From contig JBIPOE010000006.1 of the NCBI GenBank assembly GCA_044379485.1, positions 1 through 64,000 of the forward strand: a DNA stretch of 64,000 bases, written 5' to 3'. Both the position numbers and the translations under genes were made by a program. The notes under the pieces were generated by a model. It had not been told where the DNA came from. It was given only the letters and a program-made list of their open reading frames with translations, and searched no databases. This document shows, piece by piece, positions 1 through 7,757 of this stretch. Position 1 is the stretch's first letter; every line of letters starts with the position of its first letter. This DNA is from CAMDMI01 sp044379485. Lineage in GTDB: Bacteria > Bacteroidota > Bacteroidia > Cytophagales > Flexibacteraceae.

Positions 1-1
1 G

Positions 2-106
2 GATTGGATTCTGGTAATTGAAATAAAATACCATCCCTTCTTTTTTCTCTACGGCTAAACGACCGTTAATTCTAACAACCCCTGCTGGGAAAATGGGCAT
101 TTCCAT
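2..106 (-). pseudogene. N-terminal end of a DDE-type transposase, runs off the window
   Basis: Thirty-five codons are visible from an ATG at 106 to the window edge. They begin MEMPIFPAGVVRING and continue with a stretch ending VFYFNYQNPI. I recall this layout (MPxFPxG..., then a KxDGxVxYFNG-like segment) from the N-terminus of a widespread bacterial transposase-like family with an HTH and a DDE core. Whether the copy is intact beyond the edge cannot be seen. The fragment at 245-937 appears to be the C-terminal end of the same family in the opposite direction, so the two may derive from two copies or from a rearranged one. The family assignment is from memory of the motif. Confidence 0.45.
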
Positions 107-244
107 AAATAGGATAAAATTTGATTGAAAACCTCTGAATAAGGCAAAATTCTAACACTTTTCCAGTTTACGAAAATATATCTTTAAGTTGCTGATAATC
201 AGTATCGGGGTTGGGAGGTCTGAACCACCAACCCGTGTTTATCC

Positions 245-937
245 TTGTCTGCTATAGCTAAAGAGATGTTCAACCGATGGAGGCAGGAGAACTTTTTCAA
301 ATACATGGAATCGGACTACAATCTTGACCATCTAACTCAGTACGGAGGTCAAAGCATAGATCCAGAGAAAGAAGTGGTAAACCCCGATTACAGGAAGCTA
401 TCAACACAAATCAAGAAGGAGGCTCAAAAACTGGTGCGACTGAGGGCCCAATTATTGAAGGAGGTAGATTTGGGTTCTGAACAATTGCTGGACCAATTCG
501 GACAATCTGTTGAAAATCAAGCTAAAATAAGAGAACAAATCCAACTCAAGGAGAAACGCATTGATGAACTCAAAGAAAAACGAACACCAATACCTCCCAG
601 AATAAAACTGGCTCATATGCCAGAGGAAAAACGATACAATATGCTTAAAACAGAATCACAATTACTTATAAATGCCATCAAAATGATATGCTACCGTGCT
701 GAAACCACTTTGGCAAACCTGTTGGAGCCAGCTTTCAAAAGAACGGATCGGGAGAAAAGAATGCTCATCAAACGGATCATTCAATCCCCGGCAGACATCA
801 CTCCTGATCTGGAAAAAAATACGCTGACTGTAACACTTCATGGCCTGTCAACACCCAGATTTAACAAAGCGGTTGCATCAATCTTGGAAACGCTAAACCA
901 ATCAAACACGATTTTCCTGAAACTAACCTCCAAATGA
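245..937 (+). pseudogene. C-terminal fragment of a DDE-type transposase-like protein
   Basis: The 230-residue frame opens after a stop at 221 and has only a TTG as possible start, so it is best read as the tail of a longer protein. It carries the segment MFNRWRQENFFKYMESDY followed by a charged helical region (roughly residues 55-120) and a C-terminal region around FKRTDREKRMLIKR. I associate the RWRQENFFKYM motif and the VVNPDYRKL segment with the C-terminal part of the transposase family whose N-terminus is seen at 2-106. No catalytic DDE core is present, so the fragment should be inactive. No flanking inverted repeats were recognised. Confidence 0.5.
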
Positions 938-986
938 TATTCAAATAAATATGATTCCAGTTTGCGTGGGGTCTGGAGTTCTGAAA

Positions 987-1946
987 CTAGTTTTTACGCT
1001 TTTGGTAAGCATTTAAAACCTGAATCAGTTGTTGGTCGTTCACTTCTTTTAAAGGTGTAATTTCCATTTTTGAAGCATCCAGGGAGTAAAACTTATTCTG
1101 GAAAGCCAGGAACATATTTTTCTGATTTCCTTGATTCAGTTCCAGAATTTCATAGATTTTATCAGCAAAGTCCGCATATAAAATTAGTTTGGAATCTGAG
1201 AACTGGTAATGGAATTTATCCTTATTGTCCTTTTTGATAACAACCTCAGGGTTTACCGTTTCAAGAACGGACTTGTTGCTGATTCCATCTTCAGGAAGGG
1301 CAATATCCTTTGCATTTGAAGGGGTAATGGTTTTAACATTAGGCTCAGTTACTTCAGAATTATTTTCGAAATTGGAGTTTACCGCATTTGGAGAAACTGG
1401 ATTCGTTTTTGATTTTTTCTGATTAAATCCAACTGATTTTACTGTTTCGGCCTTTTCTGAAATAACTGGAGCTGTTGCATGCTCTGGCTTTGATTCAAAG
1501 CTTTGAACTGGCTGGCTCACATTTTCAGAACCTGTAATTTCCTTTGAATCTTCTTTTGCAGTTTGATTTTCAGTATGAGAATCAGCCACAATAGGTTTTT
1601 CGGAAACACTTGTGGAAGGATTGGATTTTTGAGTTTTTGAGTTGGAATATAAATAGTACCCACCAACTGAAGCAATACCAATACTGGCAACAATTGTTGC
1701 AACTTTGGCCGCCTCCATCAGTGTAACCGACCAAAGGCTGATATTTACCTGACTTAGGCCTGCTTTTAAACCAAGAATGCGTTCGTTTCGGATAGCCTCA
1801 ATGGTAGCTTCCTGCATTTCGACTTCATCATGAAGTTCCTCATCATCATGAATGAGTTTTTCAAACCTGGATCGGTCAAGGTCGGACATATCCTGGTTAA
1901 GATATGCTTCGATTTGCTGTTGAATCTTGTCGTCTGTGTATTTCAT
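987..1946 (-). CDS. Membrane-anchored anti-sigma factor-like protein
   Basis: The 319-residue protein has a charged N-terminal domain (residues 1-70, rich in Asp and Glu, resembling Bacteroidota anti-sigma N-termini), one membrane segment (about 80-100, VATIVASIGIASVGGYYLYS), and a long low-complexity Ser/Thr/Pro/Asn linker (100-235). A small folded C-terminal domain of about 80 residues follows, presumably in the periplasm. The start lies 9 bases after the stop of the ECF sigma gene on the same strand, which is the usual sigma/anti-sigma arrangement. It likely holds the sigma factor at the membrane. No zinc-binding HxxxCxxC motif is visible, so it is not a classical ZAS protein. The role is inferred mainly from context. 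Confidence 0.65.
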   Translation of the reverse strand: MKYTDDKIQQQIEAYLNQDMSDLDRSRFEKLIHDDEELHDEVEMQEATIEAIRNERILGLKAGLSQVNISLWSVTLMEAAKVATIVASIGIASVGGYYLYSNSKTQKSNPSTSVSEKPIVADSHTENQTAKEDSKEITGSENVSQPVQSFESKPEHATAPVISEKAETVKSVGFNQKKSKTNPVSPNAVNSNFENNSEVTEPNVKTITPSNAKDIALPEDGISNKSVLETVNPEVVIKKDNKDKFHYQFSDSKLILYADFADKIYEILELNQGNQKNMFLAFQNKFYSLDASKMEITPLKEVNDQQLIQVLNAYQKRKN

Positions 1947-1955
1947 GGCGAAGGT

Positions 1956-2495
1956 TCAATCTAAAAAGTCAGATGGTTTGTAGTTAGCCTTTATCATTTT
2001 GTCAAGCTCGATTTTGCATTTATACTTTTTGGTTTTTGCTGTATCGGCATTGGCAAAGCCCATTTCTTTCGCTAAGTCGGTCATGGACATTTTATCAAAA
2101 TAATATAGCATTAATATTTTGCGGCACGTTTCCCCGAGAGACTTTAAACACTTTTGAACGATTTCAACCCTTTCCTTTTTTTCCCAATCAATATGGGTGG
2201 GGTTTTCTACCATTTCTCCGGAATTTCTAGCCTTTCTATCCAGTTCTTTTCGCCAAAGGTTTTGTGAAACGCTATAGAGATACGTACTGATCTTGGAGGT
2301 TAATACCAATTTGTTACCTTTAATTTTCTCCCAAAATACGATCAAGGAATCCTGAAAAACATCTTTTGCCTCGTCTTCTGTACCACTATTTTTCATGATC
2401 ATTTTGACGATCATGCGATAGTTCTTTTTGTACAGAAACTCAAGTGCTTTTTCGTTTCCTGATTTGATCTGCTCAACGACGGCTTCATCTGTCAT
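1956..2495 (-). CDS. ECF-type RNA polymerase sigma factor
   Basis: At 179 residues this has the length and layout of ECF sigma factors. Region 2 (about residues 10-90) includes DEAKDVFQDSLIVFWEKI, a typical region 2.2/2.4 helix. Region 4 (about 115-170) includes LMLYYFDKMSMTDLAKEMGF, a helix-turn-helix for -35 recognition. It is followed 9 bases later by a membrane anti-sigma-like gene, so the pair probably forms one transcription unit that answers an envelope signal. The regulon is not evident from the sequence. The start ATG at 2495 fits the conserved N-terminus. Confidence 0.88.
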   Translation of the reverse strand: MTDEAVVEQIKSGNEKALEFLYKKNYRMIVKMIMKNSGTEDEAKDVFQDSLIVFWEKIKGNKLVLTSKISTYLYSVSQNLWRKELDRKARNSGEMVENPTHIDWEKKERVEIVQKCLKSLGETCRKILMLYYFDKMSMTDLAKEMGFANADTAKTKKYKCKIELDKMIKANYKPSDFLD

Positions 2496-2602
2496 ATTTT
2501 GAGATACTTGGCATAGATACAGCCAGTTAAAGTTTGGTAACCCAAGGTATTAAATAATTTTTCATTTTCAGCAGCTGGCAATGTAAGATGTGCTGTCTTT
2601 TT

Positions 2603-4699
2603 TTACATCTCAGCCATAATGAAAACAGCTTCTTCCAAATAGTGATCCTTTGTTATGCGCTGTAAAAAGCCCTTTTCAACCTCTTCCTTTGCAGGATTGG
2701 TTTTATTGATATCCGCATTGGCAAGTAATTGTTTGGCCGAAAAACCAGCAATATTTTTGTTAAACTCGGTGGCTTTTTCTTCCGGATCTTTCAAAGAATT
2801 TTGAATTGCCTGAAAAGATTTCAAATCCAGAGGATACTTTGAGGCATCCTGGCGTTGCTTTAATTTGTTTGCCTCCGCGGTAACAAAGTTGAAATATTTG
2901 CTTTTAGCTACTCTTTCTTTGCTTTTGACTTTTAATTTTTCCAAAGGATATTTTTTGGGCCATGGGGAATATTTGGCAGGTATGGTCTGATCCCAGTTCA
3001 TTACAAAATCAAGCTCCTTTTCGCCTATTTCAATTTTTTCATATAGATCAGGCAAAATAATATCTGGAGTAACACCTTTCAATTGGGTTGCGCCACCGTT
3101 AATTCGGTAAAACTTTTGTGTTGTTAATTTTACAGTGCCTGAAGGACGTTCTGAAGCGTTTGCAAGTGAGAAACCAGATTGACTTAAATCTGTCATTTTC
3201 TGAACTGTTCCTTTGCCATAACTCTGGTTACTTCCCACAATAATGGCTCTTTTATAATCTTGCATAGCTGCGGCCAATATTTCTGAAGCTGAGGCGGATA
3301 CAAAGTTTGTGAGGATAACAAGTTTACCATCAAATTCTATTCCCGGATTTGGATCATCCAATACATAAGGCATTCCTTCTCTGGTTTTTACCTGAACCTG
3401 AGGTCCTTGATCGACAAACAATCCACCCATTTTTACCACATCCTGAAGGGAACCGCCACCATTGTTTCTTAAATCCAAAATGATTTGTCCTATGCCCTCT
3501 GCCTTTAGCTTGTTGATTTCCTTTTTAACATCCTCGTAGCAATTTCTGCCACCACGACTGTTGCTGAAATCGGCATAAAAAGATGGCAGATTGATGTATC
3601 CAAACCGGCCTTTTATTTTTTCATGTTCCAGAATGGCAGATTTGGCGTAGGTTTCTTCAATCACAACCACATCGCGGACAATTGGAATAATCACAATTGC
3701 ACCATCTGGTTTTCTGATGGTTAGCTTTACAGTAGTTCCTTTTTTTCCTCGGATTAATTTAATGGCATCATCCACTTTCATATTTACCACATCAACCGGA
3801 TCGCCTTCCGCTTGTGCAACTTTCAAAAAAACATCATCCACTTTTAATTGCCCCTGTTTCCATGAAGCTGAACCAGGTATAATATTGGCCACTTTTATAA
3901 ATCCATCACGTGTTGTTAAAGTAGCACCAATGCCTTCAAATTGGCCTGTAAAAGCGATATCGAAATTCTCTTTTTCCTTTGGTGTTTCGTAATCTGTGTG
4001 CGGGTCGTAAGTTCTGGCAATAGAATTCAGAAAATCTGCAAAATGGTCTTCTTCAGACGTTTCAATCAGACGTTTAAAAAAATCCTTGTTGTTTTTTAGG
4101 GTTTTTTCTCTGGCAGATTGCTCAAGTTGCTCAATAGTTTTGATTTTAACAGCGGTGTCTTTTTTCAATTTGGCCTTGTCCTGAATTTCAAGATCAATGG
4201 CAACTGAACTCATAACCTGATATCTGAAATAATCTTTCCATTCCTGAATCAGGGCAACTGTGTCAGCGGGATAAACACGTTTATCTGCCTCTGTTTCAAT
4301 GCTTCCACCAGCGTTCAAATCAATTGGTTTCGACAAATAGCCTTCATAAAATCTGTTGATAGTGGCCAATCGTTTTTTATAGGTTGAAGAAACCAGATTG
4401 TAAAAATTGAACTGACCATCACGGATTTCATCATCCACCTTTTTATCAAAGGCATGGAATGCAACTAAATCCTGGGCGGTAAAAATTCGTTTCTGAAAAT
4501 CGAGAACTTTGAGGTAGGAACTAAAAACCTTGTCAGACAAAGCATCATTGAGTTCCATTGGTTGGTAATGCTCCTGATTAAGTGTTTGAATCACAGTTTT
4601 TAACAATAGTTTTCTTTTGCTTTCTTCATCTTGTGGTGAAAAACAGGATGAGACAAGAAAAATGCTGTAAAGCGGGAGGAATAAAATAATTCGTTTCAA
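2603..4699 (-). CDS. prc: S41 tail-specific (carboxy-terminal processing) protease, lipoprotein
   Basis: The frame can be extended to 4771, but that would overlap the upstream SDR gene by about 50 bases. I chose the TTG at 4699, which gives a lipoprotein signal with lipobox VSSC (Cys19). A helical N-terminal domain is followed by a PDZ domain (about residues 260-326) and an S41 catalytic domain. The nucleophile Ser is in SASASEI (about residue 470) and the general-base Lys in SYGKGTVQK (about 495). The C-terminal part resembles the DUF3340 region of Prc/Tsp proteases. The family cleaves envelope proteins at nonpolar C-termini. The gene is 19 bases downstream of the SDR gene and could be read from the same transcript, although no functional link is obvious. 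Confidence 0.85.
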   Translation of the reverse strand: MKRIILFLPLYSIFLVSSCFSPQDEESKRKLLLKTVIQTLNQEHYQPMELNDALSDKVFSSYLKVLDFQKRIFTAQDLVAFHAFDKKVDDEIRDGQFNFYNLVSSTYKKRLATINRFYEGYLSKPIDLNAGGSIETEADKRVYPADTVALIQEWKDYFRYQVMSSVAIDLEIQDKAKLKKDTAVKIKTIEQLEQSAREKTLKNNKDFFKRLIETSEEDHFADFLNSIARTYDPHTDYETPKEKENFDIAFTGQFEGIGATLTTRDGFIKVANIIPGSASWKQGQLKVDDVFLKVAQAEGDPVDVVNMKVDDAIKLIRGKKGTTVKLTIRKPDGAIVIIPIVRDVVVIEETYAKSAILEHEKIKGRFGYINLPSFYADFSNSRGGRNCYEDVKKEINKLKAEGIGQIILDLRNNGGGSLQDVVKMGGLFVDQGPQVQVKTREGMPYVLDDPNPGIEFDGKLVILTNFVSASASEILAAAMQDYKRAIIVGSNQSYGKGTVQKMTDLSQSGFSLANASERPSGTVKLTTQKFYRINGGATQLKGVTPDIILPDLYEKIEIGEKELDFVMNWDQTIPAKYSPWPKKYPLEKLKVKSKERVAKSKYFNFVTAEANKLKQRQDASKYPLDLKSFQAIQNSLKDPEEKATEFNKNIAGFSAKQLLANADINKTNPAKEEVEKGFLQRITKDHYLEEAVFIMAEM

Positions 4700-4718
4700 A
4701 GGAATAATAAAATAAAGG

Positions 4719-5480
4719 TTAAAGTACTGCCAGAATTCCGCCATCCACGTATATAACTTGACCATTGACAAAATTAGAGGCTTTAGAGGCTAAAAACACG
4801 GCTGCACCGGCAAGTTCATGCGGAAGACCCCATCGCCTGGCTGGAGTTCGGTTGATAATAAATGAATTGAATTTTTCATCGTCCACAAGTGGTTTTGTGA
4901 GTTCAGTAATATAATAACCAGGCCCGATTCCATTAATTTGAATGTTGTGAACGGCCCATTCAGCGCACATGTTTTGTGTGAGCATTTTCAACCCACCTTT
5001 GCTGGCAGCGTATGCACCAACATTTTGCCTGCCTAGGGCGCTCATCATAGAACACATGTTGATGATTTTTCCTTCTTTTCGGGCTATCATTTTCTTTGCA
5101 ACAGCTTTGGACACTTTAAAAACACCACTTAAGTTCGTATCCAAAACCATTTGAAAATCAGAATCTTCCATATCTTCTAATGGGGTTCTTTTAATAATTC
5201 CTGCATTGTTTACAAGAATATCGATCTGGCCAATTTCTTTTTCTATCGCATCAATGGCGGGAATAATTTCTTCTGATTTTGTTGTATCAAACAAACTACC
5301 TTCGGCTTGAATACCAAAGGCCCTCATCTTTTCAACTCCCTCTTTTAGCTTGTCTGCTTTTCTTGCATTTAAAATTACACGGGCACCTGCTTCTCCTAAA
5401 CCTTTGGCAATATCGAAACCAAGACCTTGGGTGCCTCCGGTGATTAGGGCATTTCGCCCTTTAAGACTAAATAATTCCAT
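4719..5480 (-). CDS. SDR-family dehydrogenase, gluconate 5-dehydrogenase-like
   Basis: The 253-residue protein is a classical short-chain dehydrogenase. It has the NAD(P)-binding TGGTQGLG motif (residues 15-22), NNAG (about 90-93), and a catalytic Ser plus YAASK (Tyr and Lys near residues 157-161). The C-terminus NGQVIYVDGGILAVL is typical of the gluconate 5-dehydrogenase / 2-deoxy-D-gluconate 3-dehydrogenase subgroup, which oxidises or reduces sugar acids. It lies 7 bases after the sugar-binding lipoprotein gene in an apparent operon with a PfkB kinase, which supports a role in carbohydrate or sugar-acid metabolism. The exact substrate is not determined by the sequence. Confidence 0.85.
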   Translation of the reverse strand: MELFSLKGRNALITGGTQGLGFDIAKGLGEAGARVILNARKADKLKEGVEKMRAFGIQAEGSLFDTTKSEEIIPAIDAIEKEIGQIDILVNNAGIIKRTPLEDMEDSDFQMVLDTNLSGVFKVSKAVAKKMIARKEGKIINMCSMMSALGRQNVGAYAASKGGLKMLTQNMCAEWAVHNIQINGIGPGYYITELTKPLVDDEKFNSFIINRTPARRWGLPHELAGAAVFLASKASNFVNGQVIYVDGGILAVL

Positions 5481-5487
5481 TTAATAT

Positions 5488-6444
5488 TTACTGTTTTTCT
5501 TTTGTTTGAATTTGTTTTGAAATCAGACTATCTCTATTTATAAGTGAAATTTTTGTATCTACTTTTTTTGAATATCCTTCCCCTTTGGTTGCCGCAAAGG
5601 CATTTTTAACCCCAATATAACCCATTTGATAAGGATTTTGGACGGCTATTGCCTCAATTTCTCCAGATTTCAGGGCTTCCACAACTTTAGGATTACTATC
5701 AAATCCAACAAAATGTTTTTTTCCTGTCCACTTCAGTTCTCGCAGTGCCAACATCATGCCAACTGTAGTATTTTCGTTCACGGTAAAAATACCATTTATA
5801 TCTGGTTGATTTTGAAGTAGTTGAAGAGCTTCGTTTTTCGCCATTTCAGCGGTTGGGCCAGCGTAAAACCGGGTTTTGCTTACTTTTATTTCCGGAAAAC
5901 CTTTTAAGGCTGCCAGAAAACCCGTTTCCCGTTCAGCGGTACTTCTAACTTTTTTTTTCAATTGAAAAATTGCAACTTTTCCTTTTGCTTTTAAAAGCTC
6001 CGCCATTTTTGTGCCACATAATCGGCCAGCTTCAAAATTTTCAGTCCCAACAAATCCCTGGTTATATGATTCTTCCATTTCAGAATCGATGCATATAACC
6101 GGTATTTGTTTTTTTTGTGCCATTTCAAGGGATGGCAGAATTATCTTTCCATCAATTGGAGCAAGTACAATTCCATCAATTCCATTTTGAATAATGGAAT
6201 TAAAAACATTCACCTGCATTTGGGCATCATCCTCTTTTTGAGGGCCTTGCCAAATAATTTCTACATCCAATTCTTTGCCTGCCTGTAAGGCACCTTCTCT
6301 GCATTGGGTCCAATAGTTATGGCTTGAACCCATAGGAATAACTGCAATTTTTATCATTTGCTGATCCTGAAAGCGTTTTATTCTTTCAGAATTGTGGCAA
6401 GAAAAAATAGCTGTTAAAGCCAAAAAGGAGATGAATTTCAACAT
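5488..6444 (-). CDS. Periplasmic sugar-binding lipoprotein (RbsB-like)
   Basis: I use the ATG at 6444, which overlaps the PfkB stop as TGATG, a sign of translational coupling. The product of about 318 residues starts with a lipoprotein signal (lipobox IFSC) and then a type 1 periplasmic-binding fold of the ribose/sugar ABC family. Segments such as QNGIDGIVLAPIDGK, GFVGTENFEAGRLCG and GIFTVNENTTVGMMLAL match the ligand-cleft and hinge pattern of RbsB-like proteins. No ABC permease or ATPase gene lies nearby, which is odd for a solute-binding protein. It may serve an unlinked transporter or act as a sensor. The neighbours are a PfkB kinase and an SDR dehydrogenase. Confidence 0.8.
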   Translation of the reverse strand: MLKFISFLALTAIFSCHNSERIKRFQDQQMIKIAVIPMGSSHNYWTQCREGALQAGKELDVEIIWQGPQKEDDAQMQVNVFNSIIQNGIDGIVLAPIDGKIILPSLEMAQKKQIPVICIDSEMEESYNQGFVGTENFEAGRLCGTKMAELLKAKGKVAIFQLKKKVRSTAERETGFLAALKGFPEIKVSKTRFYAGPTAEMAKNEALQLLQNQPDINGIFTVNENTTVGMMLALRELKWTGKKHFVGFDSNPKVVEALKSGEIEAIAVQNPYQMGYIGVKNAFAATKGEGYSKKVDTKISLINRDSLISKQIQTKEKQ

Positions 6445-7463
6445 CAAATCATGTCAGTTCTAAACCCAAAGGTAGTTTCTAAACTCAAAACTTCAGCCAA
6501 AACCGGAATTCCATCTGAACAGGAAGGATGAAAAAGACTTGCTCCGGCTGTGGAAACGCCCAATTTCAGTGCCTTTAAAATATCCCATTCCTCATGTAAA
6601 CCATACAAAACCCCGGCAGCAAAACCGTCTCCAGCTCCAGCAGCACCTTGAATTTTATCCGTTGGAATATTCAAAGAAGGTTGAAAAACAATGGTTCCAT
6701 CTTTATGAGTGGCCAAGGCTCCTTCTGGAAAGTGCAACAAAATCCACTCGTTTACACCAAAGTCCAACAGTTTTCTGGAAGCAATTTTTGCCTTTGGGAT
6801 GCTTACTTTTCCATTTTCCAGGAGGTCTTCACCTACAATTTTTCCGGCCTCAAATTCGTTAACAAACAAATAATCTGTAAAAGGTAGGGTTGGTTTTACC
6901 ACGGCTGCAAATCGATCTGAGCTTTCGCTTACAATATCAACAGAGGTTTTTAAACCCAGACTTTTTGCTTTTCTAAGAATTCTTGTGGCACCGGTTTCAC
7001 CTGATTCGTCTAAAATATCTAAGGCTGTGAGCAATAACAAATAGCCAATATGAAAGATTTTTGCATTCGTTTTTTCCAGATCAAGGTCGGATTCAGAAAA
7101 TGTTCCGTTTGCACCTCTGGCATGAAAAAATGTCCGGCGGCCTGTATCCTGAACTGTCATTACATCGGTAATGGAGGTTACTTCGCCAGTTCGTCTTATT
7201 AGCTGATCTGTGTTGATTTTTAGCTCTTTACATTCGCTAAGGATATAAGAAGCAAAAGAATCGTCACCCAAAAGGCCAGCCCCTTCCAAAGGAAAATTGG
7301 CCCCAAGTAGGGCCATATCTTTCAGCACATTATATGGGGAGCCGCCATTTGAGGCAGAAACCGATAAAATATTTGCAAGCGTATCCTGCTGCGGATAAGC
7401 ATCAATAAGTTTGACCTGATCTACAATCCAGTTACCTGCTGCGAGAATTCCTTTCCTTTCCAA
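6444..7463 (-). CDS. PfkB-family carbohydrate kinase
   Basis: This is a ribokinase-fold kinase of 339 residues. Motif 2 appears as AAGAGDGFAAGVLYG (about residues 273-287), whose Asp is the catalytic base. The N-terminal region has NGGSPYNVLKDMALLGA, which is the substrate-side GG motif. The only reasonable start is a TTG at 7463, giving the N-terminus MERKGILAAGNWIVDQ; no ATG is available. It begins a minus-strand operon with the sugar-binding lipoprotein and an SDR dehydrogenase. It presumably phosphorylates a sugar or sugar acid, but family membership alone does not fix the substrate. Confidence 0.83.
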   Translation of the reverse strand: MERKGILAAGNWIVDQVKLIDAYPQQDTLANILSVSASNGGSPYNVLKDMALLGANFPLEGAGLLGDDSFASYILSECKELKINTDQLIRRTGEVTSITDVMTVQDTGRRTFFHARGANGTFSESDLDLEKTNAKIFHIGYLLLLTALDILDESGETGATRILRKAKSLGLKTSVDIVSESSDRFAAVVKPTLPFTDYLFVNEFEAGKIVGEDLLENGKVSIPKAKIASRKLLDFGVNEWILLHFPEGALATHKDGTIVFQPSLNIPTDKIQGAAGAGDGFAAGVLYGLHEEWDILKALKLGVSTAGASLFHPSCSDGIPVLAEVLSLETTFGFRTDMI

Positions 7464-7604
7464 TGGGACTTAAGTTCTATAAATATGTTAAGGCCACAAA
7501 GAAGCCAAAAATAATCTTCTTGAAAAGTAGATTTTGCTTAAAAAAAGCATGCAGATTTCCAGGACAAAAATCTCTTTAGATCTCAATAATCTGTAACTTA
7601 AATA

Positions 7605-7704
7605 AAGTCTAAATGAAAATTGAACATACTTTTTCTTTTTGGCCTCATTCCGGTTTCTCCGTGGGAGAAATGAATTATGGCATGTTCAATTTTTTAATAG
7701 ACTT
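7605..7704. repeat. 100-bp element with imperfect terminal inverted repeats (MITE-like or terminator)
   Basis: A perfect 12-bp inverted repeat, AAAATTGAACAT at 7616-7627 and ATGTTCAATTTT at 7682-7693, is extended outward by AAGTCTA (7605-7611) and TAGACTT (7698-7704). A second hairpin (TTTCTCC/GGAGAAA, 3-base loop) lies inside. The whole element can fold into one long imperfect stem. It sits between the end of the M14 peptidase gene and the start of the PfkB gene, both on the minus strand. It may end the peptidase transcript or be a small non-autonomous element. Confidence 0.5.
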
Positions 7705-7757
7705 AAAATAATTGATGAAGTTTTATTTCTGAATTTTACTTTTCCTTTCGTAAATCA

